The notes beneath the pieces were generated by a model, which did no database searches, was not told the DNA's origin, and worked only from the letters and a program-made list of their open reading frames with translations. From assembly GCA_937975915.1 (NCBI GenBank), contig CALJTY010000042.1, positions 124,001-188,000 of the forward strand: 64,000 nt of DNA. Direction: 5' to 3'. The position numbers and the translations under genes were made by a program. This DNA comes from an uncultured Acidimicrobiaceae bacterium (GTDB lineage: Bacteria > Actinomycetota > Acidimicrobiia > Acidimicrobiales > RAAP-2). This document shows positions 26,074 through 34,427 of the stretch, piece after piece (position 1 is the stretch's first letter; each line of letters starts with the position of its first letter).

Positions 26074-26183
26074 GTAGACAGTTGAGAGCCATGTGCGCAC
26101 TGGCCAACAATGCTGTGAGTGCTTGGCGAGGCGACATTTGTCACAACTACTAAGACGCCCTGTACAACGCACATAGTTCGCTC

Positions 26184-26189
26184 TAGGCT
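26184..26189 (+). promoter_or_regulatory. Leaderless -10 element of the acidic protein gene
   Basis: TAGGCT, six bases, ATG at 26196. This rejects the in-frame GTG at 26190, which lies within the spacer. Confidence 0.65.
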
Positions 26190-26195
26190 GTGGTT

Positions 26196-26537
26196 ATGGA
26201 CATTGATGACTTCTATGAAGAGAACGAAGCGAGGCGCGAGAGCGCAGAGTTTGAATTCGGTATTGAGTGGTCAGACGCCGCTGACAATGAATACGAACTT
26301 TCGTGGGTAGAAGCAACTGGCGAGCTGTATTTGCTGGTTGAACCTGACGCCTTTATCTCAGAAGACATCTTCGGTGACTTTTTGGTTTCTAAGTCCGAGG
26401 TCAAGGACCTCACAGTTGTTGTTATTGGAAAAGTCTCTTCACTCGCAGCGCTCGAGGACAAACTCGATGGCTGGGAAGATGCAATGCTCGAAGAAAATTC
26501 ACTCGAGTGGCTGTACGAGCGTTTCCCTCGTAGCTAG
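26196..26537 (+). CDS. Small acidic conserved hypothetical protein
   Basis: 113 residues rich in Asp and Glu (MDIDDFYEENEARRESAEFEFG), with a compact alternating beta/hydrophobic centre (GELYLLVEP, LTVVVIGKVSS) and an acidic C-terminal helix. I do not recognise a named family, but the pattern looks like a conserved actinobacterial single-domain protein rather than noise. Its stop overlaps the convergent lipoprotein gene by four bases. Confidence 0.7.
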   Translation: MDIDDFYEENEARRESAEFEFGIEWSDAADNEYELSWVEATGELYLLVEPDAFISEDIFGDFLVSKSEVKDLTVVVIGKVSSLAALEDKLDGWEDAMLEENSLEWLYERFPRS

Positions 26538-26905
26538 AGATACGGCGTATCTGAATTTGCAATCTGACAAAGTCTTGTCAGAGACGCTGTCATGTATTTA
26601 AGCGGAACTCGCTTCGTTTCGCTGATTGCAGTTTGCAACGCATTCCAACTTCCATCTGACGTTGTTGCGGTTGCAGCAAAGGGTGAAGCTTTTTGAAGTT
26701 GCGCTAGCGCTAATGACTGCAGCGCATCGATTTGAGCAGTACTGAGGCCGGGCGCTTCGCTTTTCTTTTGCGTGGCCAAAGCAACCGTGACTTGCTTGCA
26801 GGCGAGTCGGGCATTAGCAATTGCTGCACCTGATCCACAGGCACTGAGTGTTAGACCCGCTACGAGTAGTGCGCTAGCTAGCGAAATTGATTTCAACTGA
26901 GCCAT
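26534..26905 (-). CDS. Small putative lipoprotein
   Basis: 123 residues with a lipoprotein signal: hydrophobic LASALLVAGLTL and lipobox LSAC, cysteine at about residue 23, then GSGAAIAN. The mature part is helical with no recognisable domain. It overlaps the upstream gene by 13 bases, so the two are probably co-transcribed. Location: outer face of the cytoplasmic membrane. Confidence 0.72.
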   Translation of the reverse strand: MAQLKSISLASALLVAGLTLSACGSGAAIANARLACKQVTVALATQKKSEAPGLSTAQIDALQSLALAQLQKASPFAATATTSDGSWNALQTAISETKRVPLKYMTASLTRLCQIANSDTPYL

Positions 26906-27450
26906 GAGTCTGCTGCCTGTAGGAGAAAGTCACTGATCCCTCGACTCTTCTCAAAGATTTCGCAAAGTGGATCTTCGCCTTTGGCAACTTGGCTCAGCGA
27001 GATTGCTCGGTGAGCAATGATTGAAATTCGTCGCTCACTCGTTTCCGTGGGAGATGCGAATGAGTCTGACGCTGATACTTCAAGGGGCATGTCCATTCCG
27101 CCTACCGGAGCCAGGTCAATTGCTAAGCGCAAGAGGTCAGGACTCTGAGGCATTGGAGGAAGCGTCCATGTGAGCATCAGTGGAAAATGAAATTCGTCCG
27201 GTGGGTCGAGTTCTTCTGGAAGACCGAGCACTGCGTCTTCAAAGGCGAGCAACGTCCTTGGATCAACATCGAGCTCGACGTGTAGGTCGATAGGGCCACC
27301 GCAGCCTTCTTCAGGGTGCAAGTCAACTTCCCAGGCCTGGCGTAGGGAATAGGTCTCTACAAAGTGACGTTCATCATGAACGTGGAAGCCATGAGTAACG
27401 GCATGGTCCTTTAGATCTGCAACGAATCCTGCAACGTCAATAGCGGCCAT
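26893..27450 (-). CDS. Conserved hypothetical protein, possibly cytoplasmic
   Basis: 185 residues from ATG 27450 (GTG 27456 is two codons earlier). Opening AIDVAGFVADLKDHAVTHGFHVHDERHFVETY; a cluster GPIDLHVELDVDPRTLLAFEDAVL in the middle; no signal peptide or transmembrane helix. I do not recognise the family. A TAACCT element lies eight bases upstream, forming a divergent promoter pair with the IMPase gene at 27491. Confidence 0.65.
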   Translation of the reverse strand: MAAIDVAGFVADLKDHAVTHGFHVHDERHFVETYSLRQAWEVDLHPEEGCGGPIDLHVELDVDPRTLLAFEDAVLGLPEELDPPDEFHFPLMLTWTLPPMPQSPDLLRLAIDLAPVGGMDMPLEVSASDSFASPTETSERRISIIAHRAISLSQVAKGEDPLCEIFEKSRGISDFLLQAADSWLS

Positions 27451-27458
27451 TGACACTC

Positions 27459-27484
27459 AGGTTAGTGGGCTTCACCGCTAGCGT
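27459..27484. promoter_or_regulatory. Divergent leaderless -10 pair between 27450 and 27491
   Basis: Plus: TAGCGT (27479-27484), six bases, GTG at 27491. Minus: TAACCT (27459-27464), eight bases, ATG at 27450. Whole divergent control fits in about 40 bp. Confidence 0.55.
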
Positions 27485-27490
27485 GGACGT

Positions 27491-28222
27491 GTGACCAGTG
27501 AAATTTTTGGACCCCTTCGCCAGTGTTCGTTAGAGATTAACGAGGCAATCAAATCGCACCGTGGACGAGGATATTCTGGACTAAGAGAGACGCAGTATCA
27601 CCTCGACATCGCCGCCGACGAAGTCGCCGTTCGGGTTCTAACTGGTGCCGGGTACCGGGTAGTCAGCGAAGAGTCCGGGGTAACAGGCAACGGCGAACTG
27701 ACCGTTGTTGTCGACCCGATTGACGGCTCTACGAACTGTGACCGCGGGGTTCCTTTTTTCGCTACGAGCCTCGCGGTTCTAAGAGGCAACGAACTCGTCG
27801 CCGGACTCGTAATGAACCAAGCGACTGGAACATTCTTCGAAGCAGAAAAGGGAAGTGGCGCATTTCGCGACGGGATTTCAATTCATCCAAGCGGCCAGAC
27901 CGAGATGTCAGAATCGATTGCTGCATTCTCTGGATTTCCGTCAAAAAATCTTGGATGGGCACAGAACCGTGCGCTCGGAGCTGCGGCACTTGAAATCTGT
28001 CTCGTCGCTGACGGATCGCTCGACATTTTTGGTGTCGCCGGAAAATCTGGACTAAATCCTTGGGACTATTTGGCGGGACTACTTATTGCTCGCGAAGCGG
28101 GTGCGGTGGACGCTGATTATTACAACGAAGAATTAGTGATTTCTGAAATGGCAGTTCGCCATCCAATCTTTTGTGCCACACGAGAATTACTAGCGATTAC
28201 GACAGGTGCTGGAATCATCTAG
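27491..28222 (+). CDS. Inositol monophosphatase family protein
   Basis: 243 residues of the metal-dependent IMPase fold: VSEESG (metal-binding Glu) near 60, VVDPIDGSTNCDRGVPFFATSLAV near 75-98 with the DPIDGSTN metal/substrate motif, and a closing LNPWDYLAGLLIAREAG near 190-206 with the WDYLAG motif. Substrate could be myo-inositol-1-phosphate, NADP/PAP-type nucleotides or histidinol phosphate. A leaderless GTG start; tRNA-Val follows 13 bases after the stop. Confidence 0.88.
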   Translation: MTSEIFGPLRQCSLEINEAIKSHRGRGYSGLRETQYHLDIAADEVAVRVLTGAGYRVVSEESGVTGNGELTVVVDPIDGSTNCDRGVPFFATSLAVLRGNELVAGLVMNQATGTFFEAEKGSGAFRDGISIHPSGQTEMSESIAAFSGFPSKNLGWAQNRALGAAALEICLVADGSLDIFGVAGKSGLNPWDYLAGLLIAREAGAVDADYYNEELVISEMAVRHPIFCATRELLAITTGAGII

Positions 28223-28235
28223 GCTGGTACACCTT

Positions 28236-28312
28236 GGGCGCTTAGCTCAGTTGGCTAGAGCAGCTGATTTACACTCAGCAGGTCGGGGGTTCGAGTCCCT
28301 CAGCGCCCACCA
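28236..28312 (+). tRNA. tRNA-Val (anticodon UAC), CCA encoded
   Basis: Cloverleaf by inspection: acceptor GGGCGCT/AGCGCCC, D-arm GCTC...GAGC, anticodon stem GCTGA/TCAGC with loop TTTACAC (anticodon TAC), variable AGGTC, T-arm with TTCGAGT loop, discriminator A and encoded CCA at 28310-28312. Confidence 0.95.
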
Positions 28313-28316
28313 AGTG

Positions 28317-28361
28317 AAGTGCTTTTCAATCACCGTAAAAAGGTGATTGAAAAGCACTTTT
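28317..28361. terminator. Bidirectional terminator after tRNA-Val
   Basis: An 18-bp perfect stem (AAGTGCTTTTCAATCACC at 28317-28334 with 28342-28359) around a seven-base GTAAAAA loop, then TT. It lies between the tRNA and the convergent secreted-protein gene and can serve both. Confidence 0.85.
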
Positions 28362-28916
28362 CTAGTTTGAGGGCTTCGTTGAAGCCGGCGTCATAGAGCG
28401 AGCAACGCTCAATAGGTCAGCGTAGGTAAGTCCACCAGAAACTTGCACCTGAATGGTTGTTGGCTTCATTTTGTAATACCCAGGCAGGGTCATCATGAGA
28501 TACCCACCAAATTTTGCAATGTCGGATGTTTTGCAATTCTTTGCAGCGTTGGGCTTCGTTGGATCACAGTAAACAAAAACTGAGGCACTCATTCCATTTA
28601 CCTTCACACTTGGCATCTTTACTGACAGCCCAGGATTCGAACAATGTGCACCTGACATTGTTTGCATCGTTTCTATTTTCTTGGTGCCCTTAAGAAAGTT
28701 GACGTAGACCCACTCTTCGCCACCTCCACCGCAAACCAGCAGCTGGAACTTGCTCTGAGTCAGTCCGAGTGTATTGACCGGTTTGTAGAGCGAGTAGGTA
28801 AGTCCGGTTTGGGCATCGACGTATTTGTTGCCTGAACCCATTGCGCTAGCTGCACATGGGGAGAGTGCAATGCTGAAAGTTACTAGTGAAATTACTGACG
28901 TTACTAAGCGCTTCAT
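28362..28916 (-). CDS. Secreted protein of unknown function
   Basis: 184 residues with an N-terminal signal peptide (MKRLVTSVISLVTFSIALS, cleavage near CAASA). The mature part is Ser/Thr/Gly-rich with six or so cysteines (LLVCGGGGEEW, AHCSNPG, FVYCDP, KNCKTSD), suggesting disulfides. No family recognised. Divergent from the methyltransferase at 28993. A TTACCT lies seven bases before the ATG, a weaker form of the leaderless element. Confidence 0.72.
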   Translation of the reverse strand: MKRLVTSVISLVTFSIALSPCAASAMGSGNKYVDAQTGLTYSLYKPVNTLGLTQSKFQLLVCGGGGEEWVYVNFLKGTKKIETMQTMSGAHCSNPGLSVKMPSVKVNGMSASVFVYCDPTKPNAAKNCKTSDIAKFGGYLMMTLPGYYKMKPTTIQVQVSGGLTYADLLSVARSMTPASTKPSN

Positions 28917-28980
28917 GATTAGAAGGTAACACCATTAGCTAAAAATAAATTGTCAGCCCACTTCTTCAAGTCGTAGTGGC

Positions 28981-28986
28981 TAGTGT
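28981..28986 (+). promoter_or_regulatory. Leaderless -10 element of the methyltransferase gene
   Basis: TAGTGT, six bases, ATG at 28993. Confidence 0.6.
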
Positions 28987-28992
28987 CGGGTT

Positions 28993-29613
28993 ATGGGTTG
29001 GTACGAAGAAAATGTAGTTCCGAAGCTTGTGGACTTGGCATGTGGTTCGAAGAACATGAATCGCTGGCGCGAGAAAGCCGTCGTTGGCCTTCACGGCGAA
29101 ATCGTTGAGATCGGATTTGGCTCAGGTCGCAACGTTGAACTGTATCCAGCAGAACTGCACAAAGTTTTTGCGGTAGAACCTTCTGAAAAAGCTTCGACAA
29201 TGGCGAAGGAACGAATCTCAGGTAGCAATGTTCAAATTGAGCGTGTTGGACTCGTTGGCGAAGACTTGCCACTCAGCGACAATTCTTGCGACGGAGCACT
29301 CTGCACATTTACGCTCTGCACTGTTACAGATCCAGTCAAAGTTCTCAGTGAAATACGACGAGTACTAAAGCCTGGTGCATCATTCCACTTCCTAGAGCAC
29401 GGAATCTCACCTGACGCGAGTGTTGCAAAGTGGCAGCATCGCCTTAATGGCTTCGAACAAAAAATTGCTGGAGGCTGCAACTTGACTCGCGACCCACTTG
29501 CACTCTTGAAAGAAGCTGGTTGCGAAGTTGAAGTTATTAGACAGCGTTACGCCAAGGGCCCCAAGCCTTGGAGCTACTTCACGGTCGGAACTGCGCGCTG
29601 GCCTAACGGCTAA
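28993..29613 (+). CDS. SAM-dependent methyltransferase (class I, Methyltransf_11 type)
   Basis: 206 residues. Motif I VEIGFGSGRNVELYP near 35-50, an acidic residue after AVEPSEKA near 60, motif IV region DGALCTFTLCTV near 97, and LSEIRRVLKPGASFHFLEHG near 117-136, the post-III segment. This is the small Methyltransf_11/UbiE-like core; substrate not predictable. It ends with an 11-bp tail-to-tail overlap with the 59-residue basic protein gene. Confidence 0.85.
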   Translation: MGWYEENVVPKLVDLACGSKNMNRWREKAVVGLHGEIVEIGFGSGRNVELYPAELHKVFAVEPSEKASTMAKERISGSNVQIERVGLVGEDLPLSDNSCDGALCTFTLCTVTDPVKVLSEIRRVLKPGASFHFLEHGISPDASVAKWQHRLNGFEQKIAGGCNLTRDPLALLKEAGCEVEVIRQRYAKGPKPWSYFTVGTARWPNG

Positions 29614-29782
29614 GACCGAAACCTCGAAGAATGCTCCGGGTGATTTTGTTGGTCTGCTTGTAAACCTTGCGGCGAACAGTTCGCTTGGCGTAAGCGCCAG
29701 GTCCTTGAACAGCCGCTTCGATGTTGCCGAGGATTCGTGCGTCACGGTAAAGCTGGGAGCGAAGACTTCTTTTGCGAGCCAT
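29603..29782 (-). CDS. Small basic conserved actinobacterial protein (59 aa)
   Basis: Read by eye from the minus strand: 59 residues beginning MARKRSLRSQLYRDARILGN and continuing with GPGAYAKRTVRRKVYK and a KITRSILRG tail. Very basic, helical, no cysteine. The opening resembles a small conserved protein found widely in Actinobacteria, function unknown. AAGGA lies about seven bases before the ATG. RNA or DNA binding is only suggested by charge. It ends within the methyltransferase gene's last codons. Confidence 0.75.
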   Translation of the reverse strand: MARKRSLRSQLYRDARILGNIEAAVQGPGAYAKRTVRRKVYKQTNKITRSILRGFGLSR

Positions 29783-29863
29783 AGTAAATCCTTACTTTTA
29801 GAGGGCTTCCTACAGGGCCATCATAAGCATCTAAGGTGGCTCAAACACACAAGGAGATTTCCC

Positions 29864-30889
29864 ATGAGCAATCGTCAAGTAACCCTCGCAGAGCGTCCAG
29901 TCGGAATGATTACGCCAGCAACTACCAAGTTGATTGAGTCCGAAATTCCTGTCTGTAAAGACGGAGAAGCGCTTATCAAAGTGGCCATGCTTTCTATTGA
30001 CCCAACAATCCGCACCTGGATGAACGATGCTCCTGGGTATTTGCCTCCAATTGAAATCGGTGCAGTAATCCGCTCAAGTGGAACTGGAGTGGTTGTTGAG
30101 TCAAAAACACCTCGCTACAACGTTGGTGACATTGTGTTTGGTTCTACGAACTGGCAGGAATACGTCATTGCCGATGAAGAAAACAAGTTCCAAGTGATTC
30201 CAGCTGGAATGGGCATTGACCTAGCAACAACAATGAACGTGCTCGGGGTAACAGGTCTGACTGCGTACTTCGGGCTTTTAGAAGTTGGAGAATTTAAAGC
30301 AGGCGATGTAGTTGTTGTTTCTGGTGCAGCGGGAGCTACTGGATCAGTGGTTGGACAAATTGCCAAAGCTCGTGGAGCCAGCAAAGTAGTAGGAATCGCG
30401 GGTGGTCCTGAAAAGTGTGCCGAGGTTGTAGAGAAGTACGGCTTCGATGTTTGCCTCGACTACCGCGAGCCAGGACTTCGCAAGAAGCTCCACGAAGTTT
30501 GCCCCAAGGGGATTGACGTCTTCTTTGACAACGTTGGAGGAATCATTCTTGACGATGCACTAGCGAACATTGCAATGAATGGACGTTTCGTAATTTGCGG
30601 TGCTATTTCTCAGTACAACGCAATGGAAACACCAAAAGGTCTTCTCAACCACACGATGCTAATTATGCGCCGAGGAATGATGAAGGGATTCATCATCCTT
30701 GACTTCCTTGCTCGCTCAGGTGAAGCACAGCTAGCGCTTGCTGGCATGGTGCTTGATGGGTCGCTTTCACACCAAGAACACCTTGTTCATGGACTCGAGA
30801 ATGCACCAGACGCACTAAACCTTTTGTTCAGTGGTGGTAATCACGGAAAGACATTGGTTGTCGTTGACGAAACCATCAAGCTCGCATAA
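29864..30889 (+). CDS. NADP-dependent oxidoreductase, MDR superfamily (CurA/PTGR-like)
   Basis: 341 residues from ATG 29864, which has AAGGAGA upstream; the longer in-frame ORF to 29528 overlaps the small basic gene and lacks homology-like features. Early segment ERPVGMITPATTKLIE, then the catalytic-domain loop, IRTWMNDAPGYLPPIEIGAVIRSSGTG, and the Rossmann motif VSGAAGATGSVVGQIAKARGA near 155. Leukotriene B4 12-hydroxydehydrogenase/prostaglandin reductase-type enzymes reduce enone double bonds. The MFS gene overlaps its end. Confidence 0.88.
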   Translation: MSNRQVTLAERPVGMITPATTKLIESEIPVCKDGEALIKVAMLSIDPTIRTWMNDAPGYLPPIEIGAVIRSSGTGVVVESKTPRYNVGDIVFGSTNWQEYVIADEENKFQVIPAGMGIDLATTMNVLGVTGLTAYFGLLEVGEFKAGDVVVVSGAAGATGSVVGQIAKARGASKVVGIAGGPEKCAEVVEKYGFDVCLDYREPGLRKKLHEVCPKGIDVFFDNVGGIILDDALANIAMNGRFVICGAISQYNAMETPKGLLNHTMLIMRRGMMKGFIILDFLARSGEAQLALAGMVLDGSLSHQEHLVHGLENAPDALNLLFSGGNHGKTLVVVDETIKLA

Positions 30890-32117
30890 GGAACGAACGT
30901 CAGAACGCGCCAAGCGTGTCACGAGTGTCCTTTTTTTAGTCGCGCTGTTTGCGGGCTTTGCCCAATTTGGTGCGGTTACGTCTCTTAACGATGTTGCTAA
31001 GCACTTTGGTAATGCAACCTCAAATGCATCGCTCAAAAGCGCTGTTGGGCTCTCAGGGTCTGTTCTCGGACTCGGACTTGGCTTGTTGCGCGTTGCATCA
31101 CTAGCGTCGCTACCCCTAGCTTCGCTGGCAGATCGTTTCGGACGTAAGAAAGTTCTACGAAGCACAATGACCCTTGGTCTGGTGGCAACATCGCTCGCAT
31201 CTCTTAGCCCCAGCTATTGGTTCTTTGTGCTCTGCTTTGCCTTTGCTCGTCCGCTCTTGTCAGCCGCATCAACAATTGTTCAGGTAATCACCGTTGAACT
31301 TTCAACGACAAAAAGTCGCATTAATCACATTGTGATCGTGGCGGCTGGTTCGGGGATCGGCGCTGGGTTTTCAGCAATTTTGCACGGGATCATTAGAGGC
31401 CCGAATTCATTCCGTTGGCTTTTTGCTTTGGGAATTTTGCCGATTTTTGCACTGGTCCCATTTTTAAAGGTTGTTCCAGAATCACACGAACGAGACAAGA
31501 GCCATCCAACTGCTCGACTCGGTGCAGTAACTAAGTCTCTGCGTCCCCGTCTTTTTATTGTCGCATCGATTGCCTTTGTTGTAGGAGTCATTTCTGGACC
31601 CGCAAATGGCTTCGCGTTTGTGTATGGAGAGGGCATTCTAAAATTTTCACCAAGTCACGTCGCAATTGTCGTCACACTAAGTGCATTGACAGGATTTGGT
31701 GGGCTAATGCTCAGTCGAGTGTTCGCCAAAAAGTACGGAAGGCGAGTCACCGTCGCGGTTGGGGTGATTGCAACTTCATTGACTTCAACGTTTGCATACA
31801 GCGGCGGAAGAACAAACTTCGTTATTGGCTACCTACTTGGTGTCTGCGCAGCTGGACTCATGTCGCCAGCACTCACTGCCATGGCTACTGAGTTGTTCAC
31901 ACATAGCTTCCGTGCAACTGCCGCTGGATGGATTTTGGTGGCAGGCGTAATTGGTGCTGTGGTGGGTCTTGCAGTGTTTGGCTGGATTGGTGATGACATG
32001 CACACAACGGCGGCACTTTCACTTCGCATGCCTGCGATCCTGACTTTCATTCCCTTGCTACCCGTTTTATTCTTGCTCCGTAAATTACCGGAGAGCTCAG
32101 AAATGGAACTTATCTAA
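30831..32117 (+). CDS. Major facilitator superfamily transporter
   Basis: Up to 428 residues. About twelve hydrophobic helices start at LFLVALFAGFAQFGAV near residue 34. Motif A is visible as SLADRFGRKKVL near 100, and a second-half version LSRVFAKKYGRRVTVAV near 290. No substrate prediction. The start is unclear: GTG 30831 overlaps the previous gene by 59 bp and TTG 30864 by 26 bp; I see no in-frame ATG or GTG after the upstream stop before the first helix, so a long overlap is real. Ends with an 8-bp overlap with the convergent EEP nuclease gene. Confidence 0.82.
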   Translation: MVVITERHWLSLTKPSSSHKERTSERAKRVTSVLFLVALFAGFAQFGAVTSLNDVAKHFGNATSNASLKSAVGLSGSVLGLGLGLLRVASLASLPLASLADRFGRKKVLRSTMTLGLVATSLASLSPSYWFFVLCFAFARPLLSAASTIVQVITVELSTTKSRINHIVIVAAGSGIGAGFSAILHGIIRGPNSFRWLFALGILPIFALVPFLKVVPESHERDKSHPTARLGAVTKSLRPRLFIVASIAFVVGVISGPANGFAFVYGEGILKFSPSHVAIVVTLSALTGFGGLMLSRVFAKKYGRRVTVAVGVIATSLTSTFAYSGGRTNFVIGYLLGVCAAGLMSPALTAMATELFTHSFRATAAGWILVAGVIGAVVGLAVFGWIGDDMHTTAALSLRMPAILTFIPLLPVLFLLRKLPESSEMELI

Positions 32118-32907
32118 GTTCAACTTCAGCAATAAGTGCACGATGGTCACTGCCACCGTTACTCGCGCCACCGCCAAGTTTTTTCCAGGGACCACGGCCG
32201 AGAATGTGATCAATCTGCGAGTGTGGAATTCGAGCTGGATAGGTTCGTGCACGTACGAGCGTTGACCAACCTGGAAGTAGGACGCGAAGAAGTGGCCGCC
32301 AGCAGTTGAAGTCTCCAGCAATTAAAACTGGCAATGATGGATCAAGCAGTCTGACAATCGCACCAATTCTGCGGTACTGCAAGTAAGAGCCGTGACTGAG
32401 ATGTGCCCCGTGCACAGCGATCACGTAAAAACTTTTTCCTTGGTCACGTAATTTGGCAATTATCAGTGCGCGATTCACCTTTTCACGGGGCAGTCGACCT
32501 AAAGATTCGACATTGATTTCTTCGATTTCGTATTTTGTGAGTAGTCCGAGCCCCCACGTTCCAGGCTCAAGAGTTACGTTTTGTCGATTTTTGATTTGAA
32601 TCTTTTTTAGATCTCTCACTTCTCGGTAGTAGAGGCCTCGCTCAGCACTGAAGTGGGCGAGCAGTGGTTGCCACGATTTTTTCCCAGTCCCAGTACTTAC
32701 GCGCTCAGCCCTTGTAAGGGGAGCAAAGGCTCCCTTCATTGAGAGATCTCTTTCAAAGTCCGCGAAAAAGTCGGGTCCATTGTCCCCACGCCACATTTCA
32801 GGGCAGATGAGGATGTCTGGACGCAGGGAGACGGCATGTTCGTAAGCCGAAGTGGCTCGGCCCCAGCCATCGACGCCTGCGTGAAGGTTAAATGTCGCTA
32901 CACGCAC
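32110..32907 (-). CDS. Endonuclease/exonuclease/phosphatase (EEP) family protein
   Basis: 265 residues. The metal-dependent EEP motifs are visible: VATFNLHAGV (Asn) at the start, ILICPEMW (Glu) near 37, VIAVHGAHLSHG near 170, LIAGDFNCWRPL near 198, and GSDHRALIAEVEL near 255. EEP proteins hydrolyse phosphodiesters in nucleic acids, lipids or sugars; substrate unknown. GTG start six bases after a minus-strand TAGGGT. Divergent from the PhzF-like operon. Confidence 0.85.
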   Translation of the reverse strand: MRVATFNLHAGVDGWGRATSAYEHAVSLRPDILICPEMWRGDNGPDFFADFERDLSMKGAFAPLTRAERVSTGTGKKSWQPLLAHFSAERGLYYREVRDLKKIQIKNRQNVTLEPGTWGLGLLTKYEIEEINVESLGRLPREKVNRALIIAKLRDQGKSFYVIAVHGAHLSHGSYLQYRRIGAIVRLLDPSLPVLIAGDFNCWRPLLRVLLPGWSTLVRARTYPARIPHSQIDHILGRGPWKKLGGGASNGGSDHRALIAEVELR

Positions 32908-32913
32908 TCCAAA

Positions 32914-32919
32914 ACCCTA
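32914..32919 (-). promoter_or_regulatory. Leaderless -10 element of the EEP nuclease gene
   Basis: Minus-strand TAGGGT, six bases, GTG at 32907. Confidence 0.6.
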
Positions 32920-32952
32920 CGCTCTCTACGCTCCATGTGTAAGGCTCTAAGG

Positions 32953-33759
32953 GTGGAATCTGTCAATGTCACCTTTGGTCACCGCCTCTGGTGGGTCGAT
33001 GCTTTCACGGGCGAAGGAGCTCGTGGGAACCCGGCTGTAGTGGTCTTGCTCGAAAGACCAGTTCCGGATGCCGAGTTACAACAAATCGCCTTTGAGCTCG
33101 GAGTTTCCGAGACAGCATTTCTTCGCAGATCTGGTGACCAGTGGTCACTTCGCTGGTTCACTCCATCGGTCGAAGTAGACCTCTGTGGTCACGCAACACT
33201 TGCAACACTGCATGTTTTGCTAAACGAACTCGGAGTTCCTGGTGGAGAGTTTTATTTCCAAACTCGTTCAGGGGTGCTTTCAGGTCGCAGGCTTCGTGAA
33301 GGATTGCTCGGCATTGACCTTCCTCGCTCCTACATTGAACCAGTAGATCCAAAGGTTCTTGGTGGCGCACTTGGACCAGTGAGTGAAGCCTTTCAAGCCG
33401 GAGCTTCGAGCCTCGTTGCAATTGTGCAGGACTACGAAACACTCTGCAGCCTCGATGTTGATCCAATGAGCCTCTTCCTGATTCCGGCTTCACTCATCAT
33501 CGCTGCATGCGTTGGCGGCCCTGACGCAGATGTTTCAATTCGAGTCTTTGCTCCTCGGCTTGGTCTCGCAGAAGATCCAGTAACTGGAAGTGCAATGTGT
33601 GCAATCGCTCCGTGGTGGGTTGACAAAACTGGTTCGCCAACACTCACCGTTCGACAAGCCTCTGGTCGTGGTGGAGTGATGTATTCGCGTTTGTTTGAAA
33701 AGAATGTTGAAGTAGCGGGAATGACTAGGACATTCTTTGGTGGCGAGCTACGTCAATGA
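32953..33759 (+). CDS. PhzF-family isomerase/epimerase-like protein
   Basis: About 268 residues from GTG 32953; longer in-frame starts (32836, 32935) add residues overlapping the divergent promoter. WVDAFTGEGARGNPAVVVL and GVSETAFL (conserved Glu near 47) are the PhzF catalytic landmarks, with WFTPSVEVDLCGHATLATLH near 68 and AEDPVTGSAMCAIAPWW near 205. PhzF-like enzymes isomerise or epimerise small acids; outside phenazine clusters the substrate is unknown. It heads a five-gene chain of 4-bp or 1-bp overlaps. A TAAGGCT lies six bases upstream, a variant of the leaderless element. Confidence 0.85.
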   Translation: MESVNVTFGHRLWWVDAFTGEGARGNPAVVVLLERPVPDAELQQIAFELGVSETAFLRRSGDQWSLRWFTPSVEVDLCGHATLATLHVLLNELGVPGGEFYFQTRSGVLSGRRLREGLLGIDLPRSYIEPVDPKVLGGALGPVSEAFQAGASSLVAIVQDYETLCSLDVDPMSLFLIPASLIIAACVGGPDADVSIRVFAPRLGLAEDPVTGSAMCAIAPWWVDKTGSPTLTVRQASGRGGVMYSRLFEKNVEVAGMTRTFFGGELRQ

Positions 33760-34427
33760 GCGAAAAAACTTTAGGTCCAGGTGAGCACACTCGAGTTGTT
33801 CGTCTGCCTAAGAAAGCGAATTACGACGAGAAAGTAATTCATTCAATTCTTGATGAAGCGCGCATGTGCCACGTTGCGGGAGTCGTTGGTGGCAAAGCAA
33901 TGGCGCTTCCCACTCTTCATGCTCGCCAGGGCTCAACCTTGTACTTACATGGCAGTCAGTCGAACGCAATTATGAAGTCAGTTCTTCAATCTGGCGAAGC
34001 ATTCGTAACGGTGACGCAGTACGACGGGTTGCGGCTCGCACGTAGTGGTTTCGAGTCATCAATTGCATACCGCTCAGTAGTTGTCTTTGGTCCCGTTTCG
34101 GAAGTCACCAATCTGGAAGAGAAGCGCGCTTGTCTCGACATGTTTGTCGACGCAATTCTTCCGGGCAGAGCTGGCGAAGTGCGTCCTATGAACGAGCGTG
34201 AACTGAATCTGACTTTTATTGTTGCGGTTGAAATCAACGAGGCGTCTGCAAAAATCTCAGCTGGCCCTACTGATGACTTTGAGTATGACATTGACCTGCC
34301 AATTTGGGCTGGTGTAGTTCCTTCGAAGTTGGTCTTCACCGACCCAGTGCCAAACACCGATGGGGCAATGGCTGCAGGTGACATTGAACTTCCAGCGTCT
34401 GTACGCCGATTACTTGAAGGTCAGTAA
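33756..34427 (+). CDS. Pyridoxamine 5'-phosphate oxidase-like flavin/F420-binding protein
   Basis: 223 residues of the Pyridox_ox_2-type split beta-barrel: KKANYDEKVIHSILDEARMCHVAGVV near 20, MALPTLHARQGSTLYLHGSQSN near 50-72, and YDGLRLARSGFESSIAYRSVVVFG near 93. Fold members bind FMN, F420 or haem, and are often nucleic-acid-independent oxidoreductases. An FbiD elsewhere in the window makes F420 a possible cofactor. ATGA overlap with phzF and single-base overlap with the NUDIX gene imply coupling. Confidence 0.82.
   Translation: MSEKTLGPGEHTRVVRLPKKANYDEKVIHSILDEARMCHVAGVVGGKAMALPTLHARQGSTLYLHGSQSNAIMKSVLQSGEAFVTVTQYDGLRLARSGFESSIAYRSVVVFGPVSEVTNLEEKRACLDMFVDAILPGRAGEVRPMNERELNLTFIVAVEINEASAKISAGPTDDFEYDIDLPIWAGVVPSKLVFTDPVPNTDGAMAAGDIELPASVRRLLEGQ

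Noticed and set aside
29528..29863. N-terminal extension of the MDR oxidoreductase frame
   Set aside because: It overlaps the methyltransferase and the basic small gene; ATG 29864 has a strong SD.
30831..30889. Frameshift between oxidoreductase and MFS genes
   Set aside because: Both proteins look complete; the overlap can be a normal long overlap although the MFS start is unclear.
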